A stretch of DNA of 19,176 nt from Sphaerochaeta sp. (GTDB lineage: Bacteria; Spirochaetota; Spirochaetia; Sphaerochaetales; Sphaerochaetaceae): the NCBI GenBank assembly GCA_003446545.1, contig DMAO01000146.1, positions 1-19,176 on the forward strand, read 5' to 3'. The position numbers and the translations under genes were made by a program. Positions within the stretch are counted from its first letter, which is position 1; each line of letters opens with the position of its first letter. Shown here piece by piece: positions 1-7,950 of the stretch. The notes beneath the pieces are model-generated. The model saw only the letters and a list, made by a program, of their open reading frames with translations. It was not told the DNA's origin and did no database searches.

Positions 1-1
1 C

Positions 2-763
2 AAATGGAATGGCCTTGACAAAGCACCTATATTCATTGGTTTTGCCAATTATATTGAAGTTTTGACTGATGACCCTGCTATGCTCACGGCATTATGGTTC
101 ACTATCAAACTCACTTTTTTTACAGTAATAATCACCAACATAGTAGCGCTCATACTAGCAGTCATCCTTGATGGCGATATCAAGGGAAAGAATTTCCTTC
201 GGGCAGCATTTTACGTGCCCAATATCATAAGTTTGATAATCATCGGATATATCTGGAGATTCATATATGGAAATGCCTTTGACGCTTTTTTTGAAGCTAC
301 AGGGTTACCTGTGTTTATGCTTAGCTGGCTAGGAGATACAAACCTAGTACTGTTTAGTGTAGTAATCGTTTCAGTCTGGCATTCAATTGGTTTTTACCTC
401 GTTATATATATTGCTGGATTACAAACAGTACCCAAAGATATTATCGAAGCATCAATGATCGATGGAGCAAAGCCTGTTGCCAGGTTTTTCAGGATTACCC
501 TCCCTATTATCATGCCCTCTGTTACGGTAGCCATCTTTCACTCACTTTCAAATGGACTGAAAGCTTTTGATGTGATATTCAGCCTCACTAGTGGGGGCCC
601 TGGTAATGCTACAACAACGATAGCTCTCGACATTTATCGAACTGCATTTGTAATTAATCGTTTTGGCTATGGAACTGCAAAATCGGTAATCCTCTTTCTC
701 TTAATACTGGTGATAACATTCGTTCAAGTGAAGATGTTCAAAAAAATGGAGGTGGAAGTATGA
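2..763 (+). CDS. Carbohydrate ABC transporter permease, MalF/UgpA type (5' partial)
   Basis: One of two inner-membrane permease subunits of a binding-protein-dependent sugar importer. The frame is open from base 2, and the residues before the first listed start (a TTG at 62) already read like a MalF-family N-terminal region (F-x-G-F-x-N-Y motif around bases 32-52), so the true start lies upstream of the window. Several hydrophobic segments follow. The cytoplasmic EAA loop that docks the ATPase is visible around bases 430-500 (I-I-E-A-S-M-I-D-G-A), and the late G-G-P-G-N-A-T motif typical of this subunit is near bases 590-610. Its TGA overlaps the ATG of the next permease (ATGA), so the two are translationally coupled. 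The solute-binding protein is probably upstream of the window. The downstream GH31 gene suggests an alpha-xyloside or related oligosaccharide as substrate; that is inference. Confidence 0.93.
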   Translation, partial: KWNGLDKAPIFIGFANYIEVLTDDPAMLTALWFTIKLTFFTVIITNIVALILAVILDGDIKGKNFLRAAFYVPNIISLIIIGYIWRFIYGNAFDAFFEATGLPVFMLSWLGDTNLVLFSVVIVSVWHSIGFYLVIYIAGLQTVPKDIIEASMIDGAKPVARFFRITLPIIMPSVTVAIFHSLSNGLKAFDVIFSLTSGGPGNATTTIALDIYRTAFVINRFGYGTAKSVILFLLILVITFVQVKMFKKMEVEV

Positions 764-1590
764 AGAAGCAAACAACCTCATCGCTCATGGTAACAACAGT
801 CACATCCTTACTTGCACTAGTATACCTCTACCCACTCTTCCTTGTGATAATCAACTCATTCAAAACCTTCAGCGAGATCACTTCTAATGTAATCTCCCTC
901 CCCTCCTCACTAAACCTTGATAATTTTGTCAAAGCCTTTACCATCATGCAATATCCCCGGTATTTCCTGAACACGTTTATCGCTACTGGTATTGGCGTAA
1001 CAGGTGTCGTGATACTGAGTTCCTTGGCAGGATTTAAACTCTCCAGGACAAAGACTCTCTATAGCTGGGTAATGTTCATTATCCTTATAGCCCCAATGAT
1101 GATTCCTTTCCATTCATTTATGATAGCCCTTGTTAAAATTGCAAAAAGTCTAAAACTGACAGGTTCACCTGCTGGACTCGGGGTTCTGTATTGGGGACTT
1201 GGAAGCCCACTTGCCTTATTCCTGTACCATGGGTTTGTCAAATCAGTTCCCCAGGAGCTTGATGATTGTGCCCTAATTGATGGAGCATCGCCTTTGAGGG
1301 CATTCGTACAAGTAATTTTCCCCTTACTTCAACCGGTAACAGTGTCAGTAATTGTCATCAATGCCATGTGGATGTGGAATGATTTCCTACTCCCACTCCT
1401 CATCCTCAGCGGGTCAAAAAAGGCACTCACCTTACAGCTAGCAACCTATAATTTTTTTGGAATGTATAAAATCGATTGGAATTTTGCGATGGCAGGGGTA
1501 TTGCTTACCCTCGCTCCAGCAATTCTCTTATACCTTAGTTTACAAAAATACATAATAAAAGGGATGACTGCTGGTGCGGTTAAAACTTGA
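760..1590 (+). CDS. Carbohydrate ABC transporter permease, MalG/UgpE type
   Basis: Second membrane subunit of the same sugar importer, 276 residues, the usual size for the MalG family. It has an N-terminal membrane segment (about residues 10-32), further hydrophobic segments, and an EAA docking loop near bases 1250-1300 (D-D-C-A-L-I-D-G-A-S). The W-M-W-N-D-F motif near bases 1367-1386 and the C-terminal K-G-M-T-A-G-A-V-K segment are both typical of MalG-type permeases. The start ATG at 760 overlaps the previous stop codon and has a GGAGGTGG ribosome site just ahead of it. No ATPase gene is visible in this operon; such importers often share an MsmK/UgpC-type ATPase encoded elsewhere. Transport direction is inward by family. 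Confidence 0.95.
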   Translation: MKKQTTSSLMVTTVTSLLALVYLYPLFLVIINSFKTFSEITSNVISLPSSLNLDNFVKAFTIMQYPRYFLNTFIATGIGVTGVVILSSLAGFKLSRTKTLYSWVMFIILIAPMMIPFHSFMIALVKIAKSLKLTGSPAGLGVLYWGLGSPLALFLYHGFVKSVPQELDDCALIDGASPLRAFVQVIFPLLQPVTVSVIVINAMWMWNDFLLPLLILSGSKKALTLQLATYNFFGMYKIDWNFAMAGVLLTLAPAILLYLSLQKYIIKGMTAGAVKT

Positions 1591-1604
1591 TTGGAGAATA
1601 TTAT

Positions 1605-3920
1605 ATGAAATTCAGAGATGGTTATTGGAGTTTGCAAAAAGGTAATACCCTCATCAACCGTGTTGAGACCCACGACATCAACAGAACGGATACTCAGGTC
1701 ACAGTCTACTCTTCTGCGAAGAATACCCGTAACCGGGGAGATACACTTAACTCCCCTTTGATTACTACCGTGTTTTCCTCCCCTGCCAAGAACATCCTTA
1801 AGGTAACTTCCTATAGATTTAAGGGACGTTGTCCGGTAGGGCCTACTTTTCTTGTACATGAAGATGTGAATACAACTGCTGTAACTCGCGAAACTGAGAA
1901 TTCGATTGAACTGGTACATGGAGATCTGAGTGTATCAATCGACAAGAGGGCAAATGGAGAAATAGTATTCTTGCATAAAGGTAAGAACCTTACCTCCATA
2001 GTCCAAAAGCTTTCCGGTCATATCACCAAAAAAGATGGAAGTGTTTACATGAGTGAACACCTATCATTAGGTGTTGGAGAGACCATATATGGCTTGGGTG
2101 AACGATTTACCGCTTTTGTCAAAAACGGACAAGCTATTGATATTTGGAATGAAGATGGTGGGACAAGCAGTGAGCAGGCATATAAGAATATCCCTTTTTA
2201 TCTGAGCAGCGCTGGTTATGGGGTCTTTATTGCAGACCCAGGAAAAGTGTCTGTTGAAGTCGCTTCCGAAGTAGTCACTTCAGTGCAATTCTCTGTTCCT
2301 GGTGAGGTGGTTGAGTACTATATCATAACAGGGGAAACGCTTAAGGATGTATTGGCAAACTATACCAGCCTTACTGGAAAACCTGCACTTCCCCCACCCT
2401 GGTCCTTTGGCTTGTGGCTAACCACCTCCTTTACGACAGACTATGATGAGAAAACAGTCAATTCTTTTGTCGACGGAATGCAGGAAAGGAAGATTCCCCT
2501 ACATGTATTTCACTTTGATTGTTTTTGGATGAAAGAGTACCAGTGGGTTGATTTTACATGGGATGAGGATAGGTTCCCTGATCCGGTTGGAATGATTTCC
2601 CGTCTAAAAGCAAAAGGTCTGCATATTTGTGTGTGGATCAACCCATATATTGCCCAAAAATCCAAGCTGTTTGATGAAGGGATGGAACATGGGTATCTGG
2701 TACATACAGCTGAAGGTGATGTTTGGCAGTGGGACAGGTGGCAAGCAGGAATGGCTCTGGTTGATTTTACCAACCCGAATGCTGTTTCTTGGTATCAGGG
2801 AAAACTGAAAGTTTTGCTTGATATGGGTGTCGATACATTTAAGACGGATTTTGGTGAACGAATCCCAACAAATGTTGTCTATTATGACAAGTCAGATGCA
2901 GTAAAGATGCATAACTTTTATACCCATCTGTATAATCGCTCAGTATTCGAGCTCCTTGAAAGGGAGAGGGGCAAGCATGAAGCACTCCTATTCGCCAGAT
3001 CGGCAACAGCTGGTGGACAGCAATTTCCAGTACACTGGGGAGGCGATTGCTCTGCAACATATGAATCAATGGCGGAAAGCCTGCGAGGCGGGCTCTCCTT
3101 ATCATGCTCAGGATTTGGTTTTTGGAGTCATGATATAGGAGGTTTTGAACAGACGGCAACTCCGGATTTATTTAAGAGATGGATTGCATTCGGCCTCCTT
3201 TCTTCGCATAGCCGTCTCCATGGCAATGAATCCTACAGGGTTCCCTGGAATTATGATGATGAGGCAAGTTTGGTGCTAAAATACTTTGTAGAGGTAAAAT
3301 CTACTCTTATGCCCTATATATTTGGACAATCTTGCATCACCCACCAAATAGGGGTCCCTCTGATGAGGCCTATGATACTTGAATTTCCAGACGATCTTTC
3401 TTGTCCGTATATCGACCGTCAATATATGGTAGGAGACTCCTTGTTAGTCGCCCCAATCTTCTCAAGCACAGGGGAGGTATCCTATTACTTGCCAAACGGA
3501 AGATGGACAAACTTCCTAACAGGGAAAATAGTACAGGGAGGGCATTGGGTAACAGAACATCATGACTACTTCACCCTTCCTCTCATGGTCAGGGAAAATA
3601 GTGTCTTGGCAATTGGAGCGAACAACCAAAAGCCTGACTATGAGTACGAAGACGATGTCATCTTCCAAGTGTTTACACTCAATGCAAGTGCTACCACACA
3701 GATACCCAATTCCAGAGGGGAGATTGTAGCAACCTTTACGATTGAAAAAACTGAACAAGGGTATTCAGTTACCTATGATGGGACAAAAAAACCTTGGAAT
3801 ATTTTGTTACGTTCAGTCTTCAGCATTGGGAAAACAAGTGTAGGAAGCTTTACGACAACGGACAAGGGAGTCCTAATCTCATTGCCAAAGGGGACAACTA
3901 CATTAGAAATTACTGGATGA
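1605..3920 (+). CDS. yicI: Alpha-xylosidase, glycoside hydrolase family 31 (YicI-like)
   Basis: Cytoplasmic retaining glycosidase that removes alpha-linked xylose from the non-reducing end of xylosides such as isoprimeverose (family knowledge). The protein is 771 residues, against 772 for E. coli YicI, and I recognise near-identical blocks along its whole length, including L-G-V-G-E-T-I-Y-G-L-G-E-R-F-T and F-H-F-D-C-F-W-M-K. The nucleophile is Asp415 in F-K-T-D-F-G-E and the acid/base is Asp481 in H-W-G-G-D-C; both match the YicI positions to within one residue. There is no signal peptide. I chose ATG 1605 rather than the in-frame TTG at 1587 because GGAG sits at 1593-1596 and the N-terminus M-K-x-x-D-G-x-W then matches YicI. 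It follows the permease gene by 14 bases, so uptake and intracellular cleavage are probably one operon. An alpha-glucosidase activity is the main alternative, but the similarity favours xyloside. Confidence 0.95.
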   Translation: MKFRDGYWSLQKGNTLINRVETHDINRTDTQVTVYSSAKNTRNRGDTLNSPLITTVFSSPAKNILKVTSYRFKGRCPVGPTFLVHEDVNTTAVTRETENSIELVHGDLSVSIDKRANGEIVFLHKGKNLTSIVQKLSGHITKKDGSVYMSEHLSLGVGETIYGLGERFTAFVKNGQAIDIWNEDGGTSSEQAYKNIPFYLSSAGYGVFIADPGKVSVEVASEVVTSVQFSVPGEVVEYYIITGETLKDVLANYTSLTGKPALPPPWSFGLWLTTSFTTDYDEKTVNSFVDGMQERKIPLHVFHFDCFWMKEYQWVDFTWDEDRFPDPVGMISRLKAKGLHICVWINPYIAQKSKLFDEGMEHGYLVHTAEGDVWQWDRWQAGMALVDFTNPNAVSWYQGKLKVLLDMGVDTFKTDFGERIPTNVVYYDKSDAVKMHNFYTHLYNRSVFELLERERGKHEALLFARSATAGGQQFPVHWGGDCSATYESMAESLRGGLSLSCSGFGFWSHDIGGFEQTATPDLFKRWIAFGLLSSHSRLHGNESYRVPWNYDDEASLVLKYFVEVKSTLMPYIFGQSCITHQIGVPLMRPMILEFPDDLSCPYIDRQYMVGDSLLVAPIFSSTGEVSYYLPNGRWTNFLTGKIVQGGHWVTEHHDYFTLPLMVRENSVLAIGANNQKPDYEYEDDVIFQVFTLNASATTQIPNSRGEIVATFTIEKTEQGYSVTYDGTKKPWNILLRSVFSIGKTSVGSFTTTDKGVLISLPKGTTTLEITG

Positions 3921-4152
3921 TTCCAACTCTGCAATAATCTTGCAGTCTGTTTCACCAATAGGGATGGGTCTCCCTTTCCTGAATAGGATTAGAGTGCGAT
4001 GTGCTGAAGGCATGCATGCATTTGACGGTTATTCTTTACATCCTTCGAGAATCCCTTTTTCAACCAAAACCTCTCTCAAATTTGCGAGAAGGTCTTGGTT
4101 TTTGTATCTGCCATTGTTGTAGTACTGTGCCTGGCCCAATCTGCATGGTATT
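3903..4152 (-). pseudogene. Possible gene remnant of unknown family
   Basis: This is the stretch between the GH31 gene and the ADP-ribosylglycohydrolase gene. Read on the minus strand in a single frame, it gives two protein-like pieces. The first runs from about 4140 to a TAA at 4029-4031 and contains G-Q-A-Q-Y-Y-N-N-G-R-Y and an amphipathic helix-like L-L-A-N-L-R-E-V-L-V-E-K-G-I. The second continues in the same frame, contains L-I-L-F-R-K-G-R-P-I-P-I-G-E-T-D, and stops at 3903-3905, inside the tail of the GH31 gene on the other strand. A single in-frame stop separating two plausible peptides suggests a decayed 3' end of a gene, or a lost extension of the neighbouring hydrolase. I do not recognise the family, and I see no good start codon with a ribosome site. 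A chance open frame is the alternative; the plus strand is also open over part of this stretch. Confidence 0.3.
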
Positions 4153-5082
4153 CTATCCTTCTCCAAGCAAACCCCTAGCCAAATGTTTCGCCAGGGACTC
4201 CATATTCTTTGCCTCATCACCTAGTAGGTTCTCTAGGCACCTCGTAGGCCTAAGAGCCTGTATCCAGCGCTCTGGTATAGCCTCAGAGCCTTCAATGGAG
4301 CCCGCAAGCATGCCATAGATGGCAGCATTGGTATCAGCATCACCTCCATGCATCGTAATGGATATGATGCCTTCTTCCAGGGTATTGCAATGCAGCAAGG
4401 TGTACAGTGCTTGTTGAAAGGCAATGATGACCCACCCTTGGTCCCATCCGTCACAACTGGTAGGGGCCTTGGTCGCGGCATCATGCAAGGCAGCGAGCAA
4501 GACCGTATCGTCAGTGAACTCTTCGGCGATACTACAGAGGTAAGAGTAGATATCTTCCTTGGTTCCTCCGTCGCGTATCGCCTTAGCTATGGCCAAAGCC
4601 CAGAGACGGTTTGCATCCCTGCACTGCGTATGCACATGGGTGAGGGAGCAGTCACCATCAGAAAACTCTATGAGCTTCTCTGTTTCCAGTGTTGATGCGA
4701 ATAGTGCAAGCGGTACCATTCGCATTAGGGCCCCATTGGCTTGACTGTCAGGACTATGGACACCTTTTCTCAAGGCATTGACAATGGTGGTTCCCACATC
4801 AGTGGGAAAGGCATTGAGCCAAGCTAGATAGCGCCCAAACACATCCTTTGGGTCAAAGCCGTTACAGTCGATGAGGCTGGTTGCCAACATGATCGCCATC
4901 TCGCTGTCATCGGTAATCATTCCCGTCTGGCCTACCCAACGATCCTTTTGCCCCATCTCACGAATCCCTTTTGGATACACAGATACCAGAGCCTTTTCCT
5001 TTTCAAACTCTGTCTGGGCACCAAATGCATCACCTACAAACAAGCCCAACAGCGCCCCTAGGGCACGTTCATATCTATCCAT
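4153..5082 (-). CDS. ADP-ribosylglycohydrolase family protein
   Basis: A DraG/ARH-fold protein of 309 residues. The family hydrolyses ADP-ribose from modified proteins or nucleic acids, or cleaves related N- and O-glycosides, using two bound magnesium ions. Seen here are the N-terminal G-A-L-L-G-L-F-V-G-D-A-F-G-A helix (residues 9-22), the metal-binding T-D-D-S-E at residues 57-61 and the C-terminal G-G-D-A-D-T-N-A-A at about 246-254, so both metal sites look complete. I chose the ATG at 5082 over the upstream TTG at 5100 because an AAAAGGAG ribosome site precedes it by seven bases and the family motif begins soon after. It is transcribed alone, divergently from the aldo/keto reductase, with its own promoter. 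Its substrate cannot be told from sequence: no partner ADP-ribosyltransferase is in the window. Confidence 0.9.
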   Translation of the reverse strand: MDRYERALGALLGLFVGDAFGAQTEFEKEKALVSVYPKGIREMGQKDRWVGQTGMITDDSEMAIMLATSLIDCNGFDPKDVFGRYLAWLNAFPTDVGTTIVNALRKGVHSPDSQANGALMRMVPLALFASTLETEKLIEFSDGDCSLTHVHTQCRDANRLWALAIAKAIRDGGTKEDIYSYLCSIAEEFTDDTVLLAALHDAATKAPTSCDGWDQGWVIIAFQQALYTLLHCNTLEEGIISITMHGGDADTNAAIYGMLAGSIEGSEAIPERWIQALRPTRCLENLLGDEAKNMESLAKHLARGLLGEG

Positions 5083-5108
5083 CTGGAATCTCCTTTTCAA
5101 TCAGGCAT

Positions 5109-5137
5109 AGTATACCACGGCTCTGGCATAGTGCTAA
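5109..5137 (-). promoter_or_regulatory. Predicted sigma-70 promoter for the ADP-ribosylglycohydrolase gene
   Basis: On the minus strand, TTAGCA (5137-5132) and TATACT (5114-5109) are separated by 17 bases. The -10 matches five of six consensus bases and the -35 four of six. The predicted transcript would start near 5102, giving a leader of about 20 bases before the ATG at 5082. Prediction only. Confidence 0.5.
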
Positions 5138-5249
5138 AATTCCCTGCTGTTCGCTAGGTTCTGGTATTCTCATAGTTTCTTGTCATCAGTTCAATTGATC
5201 AAAGTTTCTTCAGCTTATACAAATTCATCCATCATACCCCTATGATTTA

Positions 5250-5258
5250 TGCTACAGT
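5250..5258 (+). promoter_or_regulatory. Weak extended -10 element for the aldo/keto reductase gene
   Basis: TG-C-TACAGT forms an extended -10 without a clear -35 at the right spacing. It would start transcription about 30 bases upstream of the ATG at 5294. The rest of the 211-base divergent region (5083-5293) shows no other convincing element. Confidence 0.25.
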
Positions 5259-5293
5259 AGAGAAGCCTACTTGTAGTAGAAGGGAGAAAAATC

Positions 5294-6280
5294 ATGAAAG
5301 AGATGCAATACAAACCACTGGGGAAGACAGGGATACAGGTCTCTGAACTCTGTTTTGGGACAATGTCCTTCGGAGGAAGGGCCGACAAGGCTACTTCCAA
5401 AGAGATGTACCTCCAATGTCGCTCAAGGGGGATCAACTTCTTTGACTGTGCCAATGTCTACCAGAAAGGGGTTGCAGAACAGTACTTGGGTGAATTCATA
5501 CAGGGCGAACGACATAATGTGGTCATCACCTCCAAAGGGGGTTCGATGATGAGCGAGGGGCCCAATGGCAAGGGAAGTTCCAGGAAGCACCTAACCAATG
5601 CATTGCATGAGAGCCTGAAACGCTTGCAGACAGACTACGTCGACCTGTACTTCATCCATCACTACGACCCTCTCACCCCTTTGGAGGAGGTCCTGAGGAC
5701 CCTTGATGATTTCGTCTCCCAAGGGAAGGTCCTCTCTGTGGGGGTCAGCAACTATGCCGCCTATCAGATTGCAACAATGCTGGGCATCGGGAAGCTACAC
5801 AACCTAACCTCCCTTCACTGCATACAACCCATGTACAACATTGCCAAGCGACAGGCAGAGGTTGAGCTGCTTCCCCTTGCTCACCAGGAGAACCTAGGGG
5901 TCATAAGCTATAGTCCTTTGGGGGGAGGCCTCCTTACAGGCCGGTATGGCGAGGGCATCAAGACTTCTTCTGGCCGCCTGGTTGAGAACAAGACGTACCA
6001 AGTTAGGTACGAAGGTCCATACTACCAGAAGATGGCTACAGACTTCACCCTCCTTGCAAAGCAAAGAGGCCTTTCCCCGGTCAGTTTGGCAGTTGCCTGG
6101 GTAGCATCGAATCCGGCAATCACAGCTCCCATCATCGGAGCGGCAAATACAACCCAACTGAAGGACTCCCTAGCATCTCTGGAGGTGAACCTCGACAAAC
6201 AGCTCAAGGCGGAAATCGATGGCATCAGCTGTCCTCCACCACCGGCGACCGACAGAAGCGAGGAGAATGCGCCCCGATAA
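5294..6280 (+). CDS. Aldo/keto reductase
   Basis: NADPH-dependent oxidoreductase with the (beta/alpha)8 barrel of the AKR superfamily, 328 residues, cytoplasmic. The N-terminus has the typical Y-K-P-L-G-K-T-G-I-x-V-S-E-L-C-F-G-T-M pattern. The catalytic tetrad is visible as Asp51, Tyr56, Lys81 and His122, in F-F-D-C-A-N-V-Y, T-S-K-G-G and F-I-H-H-Y-D. The cofactor-binding part is present near the C-terminus (A-P-I-I-G-A-A-N-T-T-Q-L). A GGGAG ribosome site lies upstream of the ATG. This resembles the broad YajO/Tas/IolS-like group, so the substrate (an aldehyde or sugar) cannot be assigned. It is a single gene between a divergent hydrolase and the NQR operon; about 95 bases and a promoter separate it from the latter. 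Confidence 0.93.
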   Translation: MKEMQYKPLGKTGIQVSELCFGTMSFGGRADKATSKEMYLQCRSRGINFFDCANVYQKGVAEQYLGEFIQGERHNVVITSKGGSMMSEGPNGKGSSRKHLTNALHESLKRLQTDYVDLYFIHHYDPLTPLEEVLRTLDDFVSQGKVLSVGVSNYAAYQIATMLGIGKLHNLTSLHCIQPMYNIAKRQAEVELLPLAHQENLGVISYSPLGGGLLTGRYGEGIKTSSGRLVENKTYQVRYEGPYYQKMATDFTLLAKQRGLSPVSLAVAWVASNPAITAPIIGAANTTQLKDSLASLEVNLDKQLKAEIDGISCPPPPATDRSEENAPR

Positions 6281-6322
6281 TGTTTTTCCAAGGATCTATG
6301 GATAATATTTCAGCGATTACTT

Positions 6323-6352
6323 TTGTACATTCACACTAACATGCTTTATACT
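6323..6352 (+). promoter_or_regulatory. Predicted sigma-70 promoter of the nqr operon
   Basis: TTGTAC at 6323-6328 and TATACT at 6347-6352 are separated by 18 bases, a good match to the housekeeping consensus. It lies 24 bases ahead of the GTG start of nqrB, leaving a short leader with the ribosome site AAGGGGAAGGA. No other promoter-like element is needed for the five genes that follow, which overlap or nearly touch. Confidence 0.55.
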
Positions 6353-6375
6353 AATTTGCATAAGGGGAAGGAACT

Positions 6376-7359
6376 GTGAAAATTCAAAAACAACAAGCAA
6401 TGCGTAATGTCCTATATGCTCTCGCTCCGCTATGCCTTGGGGCCATCTATTTCTTTGGCTGGCGTTTCATCGCAGTATTTGTAGTGGTTGGGGTCACAGG
6501 ACTCTTGAGCGAGTGGTTCATGTCCAAGCGATATGGATCAAAGATTACTGAATCGCTGTTCGTATCATGCACCCTCTTCTCCCTCTCTCTGCCGCCTACC
6601 ATTCCCCTATGGATAGCGGCACTCGGAATCGCCTTTGGCATCATATTCGGCAAGATGATTTTCGGCGGTTTCGGAAAGAACATCTTCAATCCTGCCATTA
6701 CTGCCCGTGCTTTTATCTACATCAGTTTTGGGGTGCCGATGACGACTACCTTCATTGGCAATGCCACAAGTATCAATTGGTTTCCTGCAGGCTTCGGTTC
6801 TTGGTTGACACAGGCAGACAGCATATCGGCAGCCACACCGCTGATGACCAAGGATGTGCCGTTTCTGGATATGTTCTTTGGCTTTACCAGCGGATCATTT
6901 GGTGAGACTAGTGCAATCCTCATACTGCTCGGAGGTTTGTTCATCATCTACAAGAAGGCAGCCAACTGGAAAATAGTCGTCTCCTCGATAGGTTCCTTTC
7001 TCCTGATGCAGACCATATTCTGGGCTGCAGGCCTGCAGATTGCAACTGAAAGTGGCATGTACTCTGTCTCCACCCCCCTAGCAGCCCTCTTGAGTGGGAG
7101 TTTCCTCTTTGGTGCATTCTTCATGATCACCGACCCCGTATCCGCTTCCCAATCAACGGACACAGGGAGATGGATCTATGGGGCGATGTTCGGCATCCTC
7201 ACCGTCCTTATCAGAACCTTCTCTTCCTGGGTAGAAGGCGTCACCTTCGCCATACTTCTCTCTAATATGTTCGCACCCCTGCTCGACACCCTACTGAAGA
7301 ACGCCAAGGCGAAGAAGAAGCTCAAGGCAGCAAAGGCTGCCAAGGAGGGTGTAGCATGA
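6376..7359 (+). CDS. nqrB: NQR/RNF-type electron transport complex subunit B/D (short NqrB)
   Basis: Polytopic membrane subunit of an ion-translocating NADH-oxidising complex. It carries a covalently bound FMN and forms part of the ion path (family knowledge). Seen: a GTG start behind a strong ribosome site, about nine or ten hydrophobic segments, the block G-G-F-G-K-N-I-F-N-P-A-I-T-A-R-A-F and the flavin-attachment motif S-A-A-T-P-L with Thr154 as the predicted FMN site. At 327 residues it is the length of RnfD and clearly shorter than a typical NqrB (about 410), lacking most of the N-terminal extension. I call it NqrB because the operon ends in an NqrF, not in RnfB/RnfC. The C-terminus is a lysine- and alanine-rich tail of about 20 residues. 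The stop overlaps the start of nqrC (ATGA). Attachment of FMN needs an ApbE-type transferase, not seen here. Confidence 0.9.
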   Translation: MKIQKQQAMRNVLYALAPLCLGAIYFFGWRFIAVFVVVGVTGLLSEWFMSKRYGSKITESLFVSCTLFSLSLPPTIPLWIAALGIAFGIIFGKMIFGGFGKNIFNPAITARAFIYISFGVPMTTTFIGNATSINWFPAGFGSWLTQADSISAATPLMTKDVPFLDMFFGFTSGSFGETSAILILLGGLFIIYKKAANWKIVVSSIGSFLLMQTIFWAAGLQIATESGMYSVSTPLAALLSGSFLFGAFFMITDPVSASQSTDTGRWIYGAMFGILTVLIRTFSSWVEGVTFAILLSNMFAPLLDTLLKNAKAKKKLKAAKAAKEGVA

Positions 7360-7949
7360 AAGCAAAAGCAACGTTCTATAAGAAACGTATCTATCCTCTC
7401 GTGTTCATGTTCGCCGTAACGGTATTCTGCATCCTCATAACTTCCGGTCTCTACCTGACGACCCAGGACAGGGCCATTGCCAATGAGCTTTCCTTTACCC
7501 GCAGGGCTATCCTCGATGCCGGTGGCTTGGCATATACCCCCACCACAGAAGGTATCGAGAAAGCGTATCTGGAAAAGGTTACCGTAGAGGACGGCTACTA
7601 TACCGCCCAAAGCTCAGATGGCCTGCGTTATATCCTTCCTGTACAGGGGCCCGGGCTTTGGGGAACCATAGCCATCATGGTTGGGTTCGAGCAGGATCTC
7701 AGTACCTTTTCGGGTCTTGCGATCGTAAGTCAGAACGAGACACCAGGGTTGGGGGCACGCATAGAGGAGCCTTGGTTCACCAAACAATTCCAGGGGAAAA
7801 GTTCCCCGTTCATCTTTGTGAATGAAGGTACAGCACAGGCTCCCAATGAGATCGATGCCATAACAGGGGCAACCCGCACTTCGGAGTATTTCAGAAACCT
7901 GACCAACCGTGCTGCAACCGATGCCAAGCGCATCATCAGAGGAGAGTAA
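7356..7949 (+). CDS. nqrC: NQR/RNF-type complex subunit C/G, covalent-FMN protein
   Basis: Membrane-anchored, mostly extracytoplasmic FMN-binding subunit, 197 residues. One N-terminal membrane helix (about residues 10-32) is followed by an FMN_bind domain. The flavinylation motif is D-A-I-T-G-A-T, with Thr173 the predicted FMN attachment residue. The preceding G-L-G-A-R-I-E and W-F motifs are typical of NqrC/RnfG. Length lies between RnfG (about 200) and NqrC (about 260), so like NqrB it is on the short, Rnf-like side. ATG 7356 overlaps the nqrB stop. In the complex, this subunit passes electrons on the outer face of the membrane between the iron centre of NqrD/E and the NqrB flavin. Confidence 0.92.
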   Translation: MKAKATFYKKRIYPLVFMFAVTVFCILITSGLYLTTQDRAIANELSFTRRAILDAGGLAYTPTTEGIEKAYLEKVTVEDGYYTAQSSDGLRYILPVQGPGLWGTIAIMVGFEQDLSTFSGLAIVSQNETPGLGARIEEPWFTKQFQGKSSPFIFVNEGTAQAPNEIDAITGATRTSEYFRNLTNRAATDAKRIIRGE

Positions 7950-7950
7950 C

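Noticed and set aside
3929..3945. CTGCA/TGCAG inverted repeat just after the GH31 gene, as a terminator
   Set aside because: The stem is only five base pairs with a seven-base loop and no proper T-run, so it is too weak to call.
3940..4318. Plus-strand open frames across the gap and the hydrolase gene
   Set aside because: They have no ribosome site and no recognisable protein features, and they overlap a well-supported gene on the other strand.
6323..6352. Similarity between the nqr promoter region (ACTTTTGTACATTCACACT) and the TRAP promoter region (ACTTTGTACCGTACACT), as a shared operator
   Set aside because: The matching bases fall at different places relative to the promoter elements and the nqr copy is not palindromic; short AT-rich matches of this kind occur by chance.
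6376..7949. Calling the operon a standard RNF complex
   Set aside because: The short NqrB and NqrC lengths would fit, but the operon has NqrF and no RnfB or RnfC, so NADH rather than ferredoxin is the expected donor.
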